The notes: a model not told the origin generated them from the sequence alone. A DNA stretch of 64,000 nucleotides from DASZUK01 sp963844575 (GCA_963844575.1 CAWJOU010000005.1:434001-498000); one strand, 5' to 3'. Shown: positions 43,401 to 53,767, numbered from the stretch's first letter. Numbers and translations are program-made.

Positions 43401-44904
43401 TCGCCCGGTCCAGCCCGGCGTACGGCGCGGCCCGCCGTACCAGCTCGAACAGCTCGTCCTCCGCCCACTCCTCCGTCGACGCCACCTCGGCCACGAGCTG
43501 CTGGGCGAGCACGTCGAGCGGGGCGACCGGCGGTTCGAGGACGTCGAGGTGGCCGGCCCGGACGGCGGCCAGCAGCGCGGTGCACTCGACCAGCTCGTCC
43601 CGGGTCAGCGGGTACAGCCGACCGGCCGGCGTGCCCTCCAGGTGGTGGTTGGCCCGGCCGACCCGTTGCAGGAACGTGCCGATCGCCCGTGGCGACCCGA
43701 TCTGGCAGACGAGCTCGACCGGCCCGACGTCGATGCCGAGCTCGAGCGACGCCGTCGCCACCAGCGCCCGCAGCTCGCCGGCCCGGAGCCGGGTCTCGAC
43801 CAGCCGCCGACGAGCCGACGACAGACTCCCGTGGTGCGCGGCCACCAGCAGCCCCTCGCCGCCGCCCTCTGCCACGTCGTCACTTTCGCCCTCCTCCGCG
43901 CCGCCGCCCTCGCCGTCCCCACCGCCGTCCAGGCGCTCGGCCAGCTGGTGGGCGACCCGCTCGGCCAGCTTGCGGGTGTTGACGAAGACGAGCGTCGTCC
44001 GATGCTGCCGGACGTGGTCGGCGATGCGGTCGAGCACCTCCGCGAACTGGTTGCGACTGGACACCGCCTCCAGCTCGGACGACGGCAGCTCGATGGCGAC
44101 GTCGAGGTCCCGCTGGTGGCCGCAGTCGACGATGGCCGGCAACGGCCGGTCGGCGCCGACACCGGAGAGCAGCCGGGCGACGACCTCCAGCGGCCGCTGC
44201 GTCGCCGACAGCCCGATCCGCTGCAGGCGGGGACGATCCTCGGCCGGCGGGGTCGCTGGGCCGTCCGGCCCGTCCGCCGTGCCGGCCTCGGCCACCAGAT
44301 GGGAGAGCCGTTCGAGGCTCAACGCCAAGTGGGAGCCGCGCTTGTCGCGAGCGAGCGTGTGGACCTCGTCGACGATGACCGTGCGCACGCCACGCAGCAT
44401 GGAACGCGACGCCGGGGCGGTCAGCAGGAGGTAGAGGGACTCCGGCGTCGTGACCAGCAGGTCCGGCGGTGACCGGCGCATCGCCGCCCGCTCGGACGGC
44501 GGCGTGTCGCCGGTGCGGATGGCCACCGAGAGGTCCGGCGCGTCGAGCCCGAGCTCGGTCGCGACGGCTCTGATGCCGGCCAGCGGGATCTGGAGGTTCT
44601 CGTGGACGTCGGCCGCGAGCGCCCGGAGCGGCGACACGTAGAGCACCGACGGGAGCCGGGAGCCGGCCGGGCCGGCCGTCGCCGGCGGCTCCGCCGCGGT
44701 CCCAGCCGGCTCGTGCCGCCGGTACGCGGCGTCGATGGCCATCAAGAAGCCGGTCAGCGTCTTTCCGGTCCCGGTCGGCGAGGCGACGAGGACGTCTTGG
44801 CCGGTGCCGATCAGCGGCCACGCGGCCGACTGCGGCGCGGTCGGTCCACCGGGGAAGCGGCGACAGAACCACTCGCGGACAGCCGGGTGGAAGGTGTCGA
44901 GCAC
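40429..44904 (-). CDS. lhr: Lhr-like ATP-dependent DNA helicase
   Basis: A 1,491-residue superfamily 2 helicase. Walker A is VASPTGTGKT (near residue 40), the DEVH box is VDEVHTLARDKRGSH, motif III is IGLSATQRP, and the second RecA domain includes LVATASLELGIDVG and IQRVGRANH-type residues (FLQRVGRANHHLEG). The long C-terminal Lhr-specific region follows. Mycobacterial Lhr is a 3'-to-5' DNA-dependent ATPase induced by DNA damage. The length agrees with actinobacterial Lhr (about 1,500). It reads into pxpA with an overlap, probably fortuitous. The long plus-strand frames over this region are antisense. Confidence 0.95.
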   Translation of the reverse strand: MLDTFHPAVREWFCRRFPGGPTAPQSAAWPLIGTGQDVLVASPTGTGKTLTGFLMAIDAAYRRHEPAGTAAEPPATAGPAGSRLPSVLYVSPLRALAADVHENLQIPLAGIRAVATELGLDAPDLSVAIRTGDTPPSERAAMRRSPPDLLVTTPESLYLLLTAPASRSMLRGVRTVIVDEVHTLARDKRGSHLALSLERLSHLVAEAGTADGPDGPATPPAEDRPRLQRIGLSATQRPLEVVARLLSGVGADRPLPAIVDCGHQRDLDVAIELPSSELEAVSSRNQFAEVLDRIADHVRQHRTTLVFVNTRKLAERVAHQLAERLDGGGDGEGGGAEEGESDDVAEGGGEGLLVAAHHGSLSSARRRLVETRLRAGELRALVATASLELGIDVGPVELVCQIGSPRAIGTFLQRVGRANHHLEGTPAGRLYPLTRDELVECTALLAAVRAGHLDVLEPPVAPLDVLAQQLVAEVASTEEWAEDELFELVRRAAPYAGLDRATFDEVVELVAWGIPTGRGRRGAYLHRDGVNGRLRARRGARLAALTSGGAIPETGDYRVVLDPDGVTVGSVHEDFAVEANIGDVFLLGTHSWQVRQVEVGTVRVHDAGNAAPTVPFWLGEAPSRSAELSAEVGELRGVLDAPLAAGQADEARAVVRERAGVSAEVADQVVAYLAAGRAALGGLPTRDRIVVERFFDESEGTQLVIHAPYGGRVNRALGLALRKRFCVAFDFELQAAADDDTVVLSLSPHHSFPLSQVPKMLSSRTVVDVLTQAVLPHPMLAARWRWNCNRALVVPRSRAGQRRPIHLQRMDADDLLAAAWPALAACQENAEAGPIAVPDHVLVRQTVTDCLTEALDAEGLADLIARIEDGRVEVRLVESAEPSVLAHGILSGRPYTFLDGAPLEERRSRAVSLRRGLGPGGVDGLPVAADELAPLDGPAVAVVLEQVRPDPRTPDELHDLLLSLVRCRPVAAWRSLFDALVADERAGVVGPAGSGDDGPPDGDWAATERRSMAETVADDDEAVAECVRGHLDVAGPVTEEQLVGTDPLPGGAPCGAPLTVLRLRTGLARLEAEGSAIHLPDGRWCARHLLVRLHAASRSRRRRAVTPASVADFVRFLGHWQHLAPGTQLEGRAGLLVAIEQLQGVEVPAGDWETHVLSARVAGYDPRWLDELCLSGEVAWGRLTPRPDRDVDEPGRRGSSTPSPATPLALVRREDLPWQMTAVRTGDRAQEPTAGPSADVLAALRARGACFRADLAPAAGRLPAEVDEGLWDLVARGIVTADAFSAVRSLLSARDRWRARSPRRPVGRTGSGWPGMARPGLGRRRAIVGTGTGEGRWALLPEPPDVADSGPGGGLADRGLAEQAADELAEAVAWQLLARWGVVAWEVWARESYRVPWREVVRALRRFEARGLALGGRFVAGLAGEQYALPDAAELLGKVRTSAGDGSELVVAGTDPLNVTGTVLPGPRVPAVRHRQVTLRDGVAVPERRAG

Positions 44905-44975
44905 CCCTCTATTTCACCAGGCGGATGTGACGAACGTGTCGCCGGCCGGTCGGCGGGTCGGTAGCCAAGTCTGCC

Positions 44976-44981
44976 TATACT
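44976..44981 (+). promoter_or_regulatory. -10 box (TATACT) of Phd/RelE module
   Basis: TATACT followed by exactly 7 bases and the ATG at 44989. CTGCCTAT occurs twice around it (44971 and 44983), a possible operator. Confidence 0.6.
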
Positions 44982-44988
44982 TCTGCCT

Positions 44989-45282
44989 ATGGATGAGCTC
45001 TCCCTGGCTGATGCCCGGAACCGGCTCTCGGAGCTCGTTGCCGACGTAGAGAAGACGCACGCCCGGGTGACGATCACCAAGCACGGCCACCCAGCCGCCG
45101 TGCTGGTCTCGCCCGAGGATCTGGCGTCGTTGGAAGAAACCCTCGATATTCTCTCGGACGCCGAAGCCCTGGCCGATATCCGTGAGGCGGAAGCGGCGTA
45201 CATCCGAGGGGATGTCACGACCGGGGAGGAGATGGCCCGCTCGATGGACGAGCGCCGGCGCCGCGAGAGCGGCGCTGGGTGA
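44989..45282 (+). CDS. Phd/YefM-family antitoxin
   Basis: A 97-residue antitoxin: MDELSLADARNRLSELVADVEKTHARVTIT is the Phd/YefM DNA-binding N-terminus, followed by KHGHPAAVLVSPEDLASLEET and a charged helical tail that would wrap the toxin. Overlaps the RelE-like gene (GTGA). Probably leaderless, and autoregulated as is usual for this family. Confidence 0.92.
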   Translation: MDELSLADARNRLSELVADVEKTHARVTITKHGHPAAVLVSPEDLASLEETLDILSDAEALADIREAEAAYIRGDVTTGEEMARSMDERRRRESGAG

Positions 45283-45554
45283 GTGCTCGTGACGAGCTGC
45301 TCCTGTCTGGTAGCGCCCGCCGAGCCCTCGAACACGAGCTGCCGGTGGCGGTCGCTGTCGCAGTCTGGGAGTTCTGCAACGGACCGCTCCGAGACAACCC
45401 GCGTCGGGTCGGCAAGCCGCTCGGCCGTCAGCTGACCGGTTACTTCTCGGCGCGACGCGGCGCCTACCGGGTCGTCTACCGCCTGGTCGAGGATGACGCC
45501 GTCGTCCACGTGGTCCGGATCGAGCACCGAGCCGACGTCTACCGCCGTCGCTGA
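45279..45554 (+). CDS. RelE/ParE-family toxin
   Basis: A 91-residue toxin with the RelE fold: SGSARRALEHELP, PLRDNPRRVGKPL, LTGYFSARRGAYRVVYRL, and HVVRIEHRADVYRR at the end, with Arg/His residues of the RelE active site. Such proteins cut mRNA on the ribosome. GTG start overlaps the antitoxin stop. Confidence 0.92.
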   Translation: MSARDELLLSGSARRALEHELPVAVAVAVWEFCNGPLRDNPRRVGKPLGRQLTGYFSARRGAYRVVYRLVEDDAVVHVVRIEHRADVYRRR

Positions 45555-45693
45555 CCTCGAACGGTCGGTGGAGCAGCGAGCCCGGCGAGCCGTTCCCGGT
45601 CCCGAGTCTTCTGGGGGCTTGTCGGTTCGGCCCTCGAAAGCTCCGGTGAGGTCGAACTGATCGCTACCCTCGACCGGTCTGGGCAGCCGTCGG

Positions 45694-46644
45694 CTACGCG
45701 AGCAGCTGCGACGTCCCGTCGTACCGGTCGAGGACGGCCGCGACCTCGGCTCGACCGGCGTCGATCAGTTCGGCGGTGGCGGAGAAGTCGCGGTAGTCGG
45801 CGTCGGGATCGCCGCCGCCGCTGAAGACGACGACCTCGACGCCGGGCGGGAGCGCCGCGAGCTCGCGGGTGAAACGGGCGTGGATGGCGACGAAGAACGC
45901 GGTGATGACGGCTTCGACCGGCCGGCGCGGCGTCGGCGGCCGGAAGTGCAGCGGCCCGCAGAGCAGGACGTAGATGCGGGTGGCGCCGTCGGCGATGGCG
46001 CGGCTGATCGGGACGTTGTCGACGACGCCGCCGTCGACGAGCAGGTCGTCGCCGATGGCGACCGGCGGGAAGATGCCGGGGATCGCCGCTGACGCGAGCA
46101 GCGCGTCGACGACCGGCCCGTCGGAGATCCAGCGCTCCTCGCCGTTGGTCAGCGACGTCGTCACGACCTCGAGCGGGATCTCCGCGTCCTCGAGCCGTTC
46201 GAAGTCGACGCCAGCATCGATGATGTGGCGGAGGCCGCTATTGGCGTGCACGGACGACCGGTGTTGGAGGAACAGCCACGGGCCGTGCACACGGCCGCGC
46301 GGGAAGACGGTCTCGCCGGACAGGTTCCGCCAGACGTCGTCGAGCTTCTTGATCCCATCGCGGTTCGGCGAGCCGCAGTACGCGGCGCCGTTGATCGCGC
46401 CGACGGACGCGCCGTAGACGCGGCTGGCGTGGATGTTGCGGTCGACGAGCTCCGCGAGCATCCCGACCTGGACGGCGCCGCGGCTGCCGCCACCGGCCAG
46501 GACGAACGCGGTCCGCTCGGGGATCGGCTCCTGCCGTGACCACCGCCCGAGCCGGCCCCGTTGCCACCAGCGGCTCAGGCCGGAAACGGTCGGCGGACGG
46601 TCCGCGGCCGCCCCGACTCGGGCGCCATCCGGCACAGTGGTCAC
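45694..46644 (-). CDS. Patatin-like phospholipase
   Basis: A 316-residue serine hydrolase: oxyanion loop VLAGGGSRGAVQVG, nucleophile elbow YGASVGAING, and the Ser-Asp dyad partner in LLVDGGVVDNVP. Patatin-type enzymes hydrolyse acyl groups of phospholipids at the membrane. I place the start at GTG 46644, which overlaps the stop of the small membrane gene (GTGA); a longer frame would overlap that gene for 109 bases. Confidence 0.9.
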   Translation of the reverse strand: MTTVPDGARVGAAADRPPTVSGLSRWWQRGRLGRWSRQEPIPERTAFVLAGGGSRGAVQVGMLAELVDRNIHASRVYGASVGAINGAAYCGSPNRDGIKKLDDVWRNLSGETVFPRGRVHGPWLFLQHRSSVHANSGLRHIIDAGVDFERLEDAEIPLEVVTTSLTNGEERWISDGPVVDALLASAAIPGIFPPVAIGDDLLVDGGVVDNVPISRAIADGATRIYVLLCGPLHFRPPTPRRPVEAVITAFFVAIHARFTRELAALPPGVEVVVFSGGGDPDADYRDFSATAELIDAGRAEVAAVLDRYDGTSQLLA

Positions 46645-46889
46645 TCCGGCGCCCGGCGGGACGATCCCGGGCGGCGGCTCGGCCGGTGGCCGTTCGTCAC
46701 CGGCGGCGTCCCCTCGGTCACCCCTCGTTCCCGCTGGCGGTCGAGCCACCGCTCGCGCCCGGTCCGGTCCTGGCGGAACGCCCAGCCGACGGTGATCACC
46801 GCGAGGACGACGAAAGCGACCGCCGCGGCACCGAAGACGATGTAGAACGCCGCGTCGGCGGCCAACAGCGGCGCGGCGGCGGGGATCAC
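46641..46889 (-). CDS. Small single-pass membrane protein
   Basis: An 82-residue protein with one membrane helix (AFYIVFGAAAVAFVVLAVITVGWAF, about residues 14-38) and a basic tail (RQDRTGRERW). It is coupled to the patatin gene by GTGA and may anchor or accompany it; no family recognised. The GTG start lies 7 bases after TAGCCT, giving a leaderless mRNA. Confidence 0.65.
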   Translation of the reverse strand: MIPAAAPLLAADAAFYIVFGAAAVAFVVLAVITVGWAFRQDRTGRERWLDRQRERGVTEGTPPVTNGHRPSRRPGSSRRAPE

Positions 46890-46896
46890 GATGGAG

Positions 46897-46902
46897 AGGC
46901 TA
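46897..46902 (-). promoter_or_regulatory. -10 box (TAGCCT) of the patatin operon
   Basis: TAGCCT on the minus strand followed by exactly 7 bases and the GTG at 46889. No obvious -35 box. Confidence 0.45.
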
Positions 46903-46963
46903 CGGGACCCGGCTCACCGCTCGCAGATCTTGGCTGTCACAGCCCGCGGGCATCCTCGTGGTG

Positions 46964-47839
46964 ATGCCGACCGCCGTCCTCCGACCGAGCCAAGCGCCCG
47001 CCGGCGACACCGCGGCGGTCCTGGACCGCCTCCGTGGCGACACCGAGTGCCGCCCAGTGGTCGACCCGGGGCTGGCCGGCGGGCTGCGGGCGTGGTTGGA
47101 GGACGAAGTCGTCGACCTCGCCCGGTCGGTCCCGGACGGTGCGTCGGTGCTCGTCGGGCCCCGTGGGCTGGTCGCCGGGAACGGCTCGCCGACTGCACCG
47201 GCCATGTCGACCGTGCCTACCATGCCGACTGCACCGGCCATGCCGACGGTGGCGCTCGCCCGGGGCGCGATGGTCGGCGCGCTCTTCCGCCAAGTCGTCG
47301 TGACCGGACGGATCGAGCACACGATGGCCGACGCGACCGCCGCGCTGGCCGTCGCCGGCACGGACGGCGCGATCCTGGCGTTCGTCGATCGCCTGCCGAC
47401 CGCGGACCGGGCCGCGCTGGCGACGGATGTCCGCCGGCAGGCCCAAACGATGGCTGCGCAGTGGTCGAAGGTGCCCGCGGCGTGGTCACCACGGACCGGC
47501 GAGCCCGTCGGCGCACCGCTGGCCGGCGGGCGGGTGGTCCTGCACGGCCGGCTCGACCTCGTGCTCGGCGGACCGTCGGAGGGCCGGGCGTCGGTGTGCC
47601 TGGTCGACGTCCACTCGGGCGAACGCCGAGCGGACCACGGGACCGAGCGCGGCTTCCACGCGCTCCTCGAGACGCTCCGCAGCGGGGCGCAGCCGTTCCG
47701 GACGGCCACGTACTACCCGGCGTCCGGCGAGATCGACATCGAGGACGTCACCGAAAGCCGGCTGGCGGCCGCAGTCGAAGCAGTCGTCCACGACCTGGCG
47801 AGCGTCAGCGTCGTCGAGCCTCTGGCCGCGGCGGCGTGA
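46964..47839 (+). CDS. Uncharacterised 291-aa protein, PD-(D/E)XK-like C-terminus
   Basis: I do not recognise it with certainty. The C-terminal half reads VLHGRLDLVLGGPSEGRA then VCLVDVHSGERRADHGT, the D...(D/E)xK rhythm of PD-(D/E)XK nuclease-fold proteins, but the Lys is replaced by His, so activity is doubtful. The N-terminal half is Ala-rich with a short APAMSTVPTMP repeat. Start: ATG at 46964 (GTG codons lie just before). It overlaps the next gene by 4 bases (GTGA), so the two form a coupled pair. Confidence 0.65.
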   Translation: MPTAVLRPSQAPAGDTAAVLDRLRGDTECRPVVDPGLAGGLRAWLEDEVVDLARSVPDGASVLVGPRGLVAGNGSPTAPAMSTVPTMPTAPAMPTVALARGAMVGALFRQVVVTGRIEHTMADATAALAVAGTDGAILAFVDRLPTADRAALATDVRRQAQTMAAQWSKVPAAWSPRTGEPVGAPLAGGRVVLHGRLDLVLGGPSEGRASVCLVDVHSGERRADHGTERGFHALLETLRSGAQPFRTATYYPASGEIDIEDVTESRLAAAVEAVVHDLASVSVVEPLAAAA

Positions 47840-48741
47840 ACGGACTGGCGCCGGCGCCGGTGCGCTCGACGGCACTGCTCTCGACGGCACTGTGCTCGAC
47901 GGCGTTGCCGAGAGCGACCGGGCTGACCGACGCGCTCTTGGCGCCGGCCGGACCGGAGCTGGCGGTGCCGGTTCTGGCGGCCGTCGCCGAACGCCTCCGA
48001 GCGGCGCTCGGCCCGACCCCCGGGGCGCCGGCGCCGGCCGCCGCGGGCGGCCGTCTCACGGTCGACGCGTTCTTCCTCCGCACACCGACCGCAGGCGCGG
48101 CGACGCCGTTCCGGTGGACGGCGCGGACGGCGCGGCGGACGATCGGCTTGGCCGCGGCGCGGGCCTGTCTGCCCGGAGGCCGACGGGCACCGGGCGACGC
48201 GGTGGTCGAGACGATGGCGGAGATGACCGAGGACGGGCGACGGGGTCTCGGGCGGCCGGGTGGCATCGAGCAGTGGCTCGCGTCGCTGGCGCCGGGAGGA
48301 ACGGCGGCGGTGGCCGCGGCGGCGACGGGCTGGGCGACCGGGCTGCTGCACGCGGTCACATGGGACCGGATCCACGGCGCGGCGGTCGGACCGGCGGACC
48401 ACTGGTGGAACGTCAGCGCGGGCCTCGTCCTCCGGGGCCGGGCCGACGTCCGGCTGCCGCTCGGCGAGGCCGGTGACAATCGACGGGTGGCGCTCCTGAC
48501 GATCGTCGGCGGCCGCCCGGGACCGGCGAGCCGGGCCGCGCTCGGGCTGCCGGCGCTGGTGGCCGCGGCCGGCGGACGGCAGCAGCCGATGCCGGCCCGG
48601 GTGGTCGGCTGGTGGCCGGAGTGCGGCCGGGCGCTCGTCCTCCCGGTGGACGCCGGGCTGCTCGAGGCGACGACCGACGCGGTGGTCCGGGCGGTCCGCG
48701 CCGGCCGGGCGGCGTCGAGCCGCACCGCCGTGGGCGGGTAG
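47836..48741 (+). CDS. Uncharacterised 301-aa protein coupled to the previous gene
   Basis: No family recognised. It starts GTG at 47836 within the previous gene's stop. The first 30 residues carry a short repeat (STALLSTALCSTALP). The remainder is Ala/Gly/Arg-rich with FRWTARTARRTIGLAAARACLPG, GLLHAVTWDRI and LVLRGRADVRLP. The last phrase and GRALVLPVDAGLL suggest an alpha/beta fold. With its partner it may form a two-subunit enzyme; this is inference from coupling only. typA follows after 79 bases. Confidence 0.6.
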   Translation: MNGLAPAPVRSTALLSTALCSTALPRATGLTDALLAPAGPELAVPVLAAVAERLRAALGPTPGAPAPAAAGGRLTVDAFFLRTPTAGAATPFRWTARTARRTIGLAAARACLPGGRRAPGDAVVETMAEMTEDGRRGLGRPGGIEQWLASLAPGGTAAVAAAATGWATGLLHAVTWDRIHGAAVGPADHWWNVSAGLVLRGRADVRLPLGEAGDNRRVALLTIVGGRPGPASRAALGLPALVAAAGGRQQPMPARVVGWWPECGRALVLPVDAGLLEATTDAVVRAVRAGRAASSRTAVGG

Positions 48742-48820
48742 GGTTCGCGGGCCGCGCTTTCGCACCACTACTTCCGCGACCTCCTGCGTCCACCCCGCTA
48801 CTCCCCCTGTGCTGACACCC

Positions 48821-50653
<1,833 letters not shown>

Positions 50654-50678
50654 CCGACCGAGTCCGACTGGCCACCCA

Positions 50679-50698
50679 GGACGGGCGGCTCAGCCCGT
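50679..50698. terminator. Hairpin between convergent typA and the response regulator
   Basis: GACGGGC (50679-50685) pairs with GCCCGTC (50692-50698) around GGCTCA, midway between two convergent stops, so it can serve both directions. No T-tract. Confidence 0.5.
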
Positions 50699-50731
50699 CT
50701 CGCCCACGACGTCTCGCCCAGTCCGTCTCGC

Positions 50732-51451
50732 TCAGGACGGGTCGGCGGCGTGCCGGTACCGGTAGCCGAAGCCGCGGACGTTCTCGACGGGGCAGCTCCG
50801 AACGTCGGACCATCCCATCTTCCGCCGAAGGCTGAGCACGGTGAACTTGACGCGGCCGAGGCCGGAACCGGAAGGGTCGTCCCAGCCGAGCTCGAGCAAC
50901 TGGTCCGGTGAGAGCACCTGCCCGGCGTGACGGACCAGCGCGGCGAGGAGCCGGAGCTCGGTCGGGGTGAGATCGACGGGCCGGCCGTCGGCCTCGACCG
51001 CGTGATTGGCGAAGTCGACGCGGACGCGGCCGTCGTCGAAGACATCGGCTTTCGCGTCGCCGGAGAGCGGCGGTGACCGCCGAAGCAGGGCGGCCACCCG
51101 GGCGACGAGCTCGTCGTTGCTGAACGGCTTCGTCAGGTAGTCGTCGGCGCCGCTCTGGAGGCCGCGCACCTTGTCGGCCTCCAGCGTCCGGGCGGTCAAC
51201 AGCATGACCGGCACGCGACTGACGTGACGGAGCCGTTCGAGCACGGTCCACCCGTCGATCCCGGGCAGGCTCACGTCGAGCACGACGAGATCAGGACGGT
51301 CCGACCCGAAACGGCGGAGCCCTTCTGACCCGTCGGCGGCCCACAACGGAACGTACCCGGCCCGGCGGAACAACAGTTCGAGGGAGCGCCAGATGTCGGC
51401 GTCGTCCTCGACGACGAGGATGCGAGCTGGCGGGGTCGGCGACGGGTTCAC
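50732..51451 (-). CDS. OmpR-family response regulator
   Basis: A 239-residue regulator: receiver domain RILVVEDDADIW with the phospho-Asp in LVVLDVSLPGIDGW (about residue 56), Thr/Lys in LLTAR and YLTKPFSND; then an OmpR winged helix (LTPTELRLLAALVRHAGQVLS, GFGYRYRH). No sensor kinase is adjacent; orphan in this window. Convergent with typA. Confidence 0.93.
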   Translation of the reverse strand: MNPSPTPPARILVVEDDADIWRSLELLFRRAGYVPLWAADGSEGLRRFGSDRPDLVVLDVSLPGIDGWTVLERLRHVSRVPVMLLTARTLEADKVRGLQSGADDYLTKPFSNDELVARVAALLRRSPPLSGDAKADVFDDGRVRVDFANHAVEADGRPVDLTPTELRLLAALVRHAGQVLSPDQLLELGWDDPSGSGLGRVKFTVLSLRRKMGWSDVRSCPVENVRGFGYRYRHAADPS

Positions 51452-51728
51452 CGTCCGCCCTCTGGTCCCGGCGGCCGGCGGGCGGCGGAACCGATCGACG
51501 CCGCCCGCCGCCGCCCTCGACCCGCGCCTTCGACCACTACCGCCTGCCCTCCACTCGCCGCCCGGAGGTTACCTGCCGTTCGGGGCCGAGCCTGGCCAGG
51601 CCGCTGCTTGGGCACGGGGTCGCGCCGGCGTCTCGAGCCGGCGTCTCGGCTCGGACGCCAGGCAGTATCCGAACCGGGAGCGGCACGGGTCGGCGCAGGC
51701 GGTCGGCGGGGGTACCCTTTTCGGGCCC

Positions 51729-51817
51729 GGAGGGATGGCAGAGCGGACGAATGCGCGGCTCTTGAAAAGCCGTGGGGCTTCTGGTCCCCGTGGGTTCGAA
51801 TCCCACTCCCTCCGCCA
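51729..51817 (+). tRNA. tRNA-Ser(TGA)
   Basis: Class II tRNA: acceptor GGAGGGA/TCCCTCC with discriminator G and encoded CCA, anticodon loop CTTGAAA (anticodon TGA, codon UCA), a long variable arm (GTGGGGCTTCTGGTCCCC), T-arm GTGGGTTCGAATCCCAC. Third tRNA-Ser in the window, on the opposite strand from the other two. Confidence 0.96.
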
Positions 51818-51905
51818 AAGGGGAGGTGCCGCCTTCTCGGCCGGCGAGCACGCCGGAGAGAGGGTTCCGCTGCGATCGCCGTTTACGCCGTCGGGCAAGG
51901 CCTGC

Positions 51906-52910
51906 TCATAGTAGCGGGCGCTGCTCTGCGACACGCCGGCAGATCTCTTCCCAGGCAGGGAGGGGGCCGGCGCCGAAGTAGAGCTCGGGCATGGTCGCCT
52001 CGTAGGCGGCTCGGAGCCCGGTTGAGATGTCGCTGGTCGCGTTGAACGCCGGGCAGGTCGCGAAGCCGCCAGCCGGGCGAACCTCGATGCCGTCGCCTCC
52101 AAAGAAGGCCCGATTGATCTCCTCGACGCTCCGCATCACCTGTTCGGTCTGGTCTCGGTCGGCGAGTAGGTCGAGCACCTGTCGGTCGCCCAAAAGCTGG
52201 TAGACGTCGTAGAAATGCCGGCCACTGCGCCGGTCGATCGATCCGCCGGTGCCAGCGGCGAATTGCTGGGCCAGGGTGTGAATGAGGACAAGCTTTTCGA
52301 GGAGGGTGCGTCCGGGGTGAAGGACGGCGACCTCGAACGGTTTGAGATCGTCGAACTCGCCCAGGTCGGTCCCAGCGGCTTCGAGCGTGTCGCCGAGGAG
52401 GGAGCTGATCGGCACCGGCGCGTGGGGATGGGGCCCGCCCCGGACGCCCATCTCGAGAAGCACGCTGGTGCGGATGAGGGCAGTCGGCTCTCGGGTGGCG
52501 GGGTAGGCGATCTCGTAGGAGCGATGCCGGCCGGTCTCGCTTCCCCCAACCCGAGTCGCCGAGCCGCCGACGCCTGTGGCCGCGGTGTCGGCCATTTCCT
52601 TCATGAGCTTGTCGGTGGCGCCGCGCCCGCGCTTGCCGGGCACGACCAGGACGTCGATGTCTTCGGAGAAGCGCTGCACCAGCCGGTAGCCCTTGGAAAG
52701 GCTGGTGCCGCCCTTGAAGACGAAGTCGCCGTCGAAGTCGCGGCTGAGCACGCGGAGGACCTCGCTGACCCAGTAGTCCTTCTCGACCGCGGTGGGGCTG
52801 ATTCCGAGACGCTCGGCGGCGGCGTCGAGCGTAGGCCCGAACTCGGCCAGATCTGTGAAGCGGGCCACCAGCTCAGCCGGCGAGGGCCAGATCGCGGCGA
52901 ACGGACTCAC
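51906..52910 (-). CDS. AbiEii-type nucleotidyltransferase toxin
   Basis: A 334-residue AbiEii/AbiGii (DUF1814) protein: VFKGGTSLSKGY (nucleotide-binding GGTSLSK) and FSEDIDVLVV (catalytic SxDxD) are visible, followed by helical parts (EKLVLIHTLAQQF, GRHFYDVYQLLGD) typical of the family. AbiEii nucleotidyltransferases stop growth by modifying tRNA or related targets and act in phage abortive infection. The GTG start overlaps the antitoxin gene. The gene is intact even though its partner is frameshifted. Confidence 0.9.
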   Translation of the reverse strand: MSPFAAIWPSPAELVARFTDLAEFGPTLDAAAERLGISPTAVEKDYWVSEVLRVLSRDFDGDFVFKGGTSLSKGYRLVQRFSEDIDVLVVPGKRGRGATDKLMKEMADTAATGVGGSATRVGGSETGRHRSYEIAYPATREPTALIRTSVLLEMGVRGGPHPHAPVPISSLLGDTLEAAGTDLGEFDDLKPFEVAVLHPGRTLLEKLVLIHTLAQQFAAGTGGSIDRRSGRHFYDVYQLLGDRQVLDLLADRDQTEQVMRSVEEINRAFFGGDGIEVRPAGGFATCPAFNATSDISTGLRAAYEATMPELYFGAGPLPAWEEICRRVAEQRPLL

Positions 52911-53549
52911 TGCGCGCCGGGCGAACTATGTCGGTCATCTCCGGCCGGCCGAGCGCGCTGAGGAGGCGGCGCAGCCGTTCGCGGACCCGGGGCGGCTCAG
53001 TCTCCGACGCCCGCGCTAGCCGGTCGAGGCGCACCGTGCCATCGCTGACGAGTCGCTCGATCCCGCGACAGCATCGGCGGTCGGAACCTCGACGAGGCCG
53101 CTCCAGTCCCGCAGCACTTCCAACAGCGCGACCTCGGTCGGGCGTAGCCGCTCGTCGCGACGCTTGGTGCTGGCGGCCCGGCTGACGTACTGGATGGAGC
53201 CGGGACTGCGAGGTGATCGGCCCGGAACGGCGACCGCCTCCGAGCGGGCCACCTGGGTCGACAGGCCAAGCACCAGGGCGGCGCTCCATCCGGCCGGACC
53301 GGAGCCGGTCCCGCCCACGACCGCACTGGCGAGGCGACCCGGTGGTGGGGGGGCCATGCCCAGCCGGGTAGAAGCGCCGCGCCAGTAGAGGCCACGGCGA
53401 ACCCGGCGCACCTCCCCGGAGCGAGCCATCCGCGACAGGGCTTGGGCGACGGCGTCAGGGGAGCCGTCGAAGTCCTCGGGACGCCAGAAACGGTCCCGCG
53501 AGGCGAGGACCCGCTTGCGGACCTTCGGTGCCACACCCGTCGCGCTCAT
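52873..53549 (-). pseudogene. AbiEi antitoxin with one frameshift
   Basis: The first frame encodes a winged-helix N-terminus (KRVLASRDRFWRPEDFDGS, ALSRMARSGEVRRVRRGLYW) and most of the antitoxin. Near 53063 one base is missing after PTADAVA; the next frame continues with IERLVSDGTVRLDRLA and ends RSESVRRDLALAG. An intact AbiEii gene follows and overlaps it, so loss of the antitoxin would be costly; sequencing error is the simpler reading. I take ATG 53549 as the start because TACGAT lies 7 bases upstream and overlaps the earlier ATG at 53558. Confidence 0.8.
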
Positions 53550-53556
53550 GGGTGAC

Positions 53557-53562
53557 ATCGTA
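53557..53562 (-). promoter_or_regulatory. -10 box (TACGAT) of the AbiE operon
   Basis: TACGAT on the minus strand followed by exactly 7 bases and ATG at 53549; probable leaderless message. Confidence 0.55.
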
Positions 53563-53767
53563 CCAGCAAGGTCGGTAAAGCGATACGCGAAGTTGACAAT
53601 AGTCTCTCAGGTCGTCGGAAGTGCAGGTGCCTATGCACAGCGACACCTCCGTAGTCGGAAAGGCGCACCTCGCCAGACACGGACGTCGCCTTCCGGGTGT
53701 CCGCTGGTCGAGGGCCTCGCGTCCTCGGCCTTGTCCTGGGCGAGCAATCGGGATCCGGTCAGCGCTC

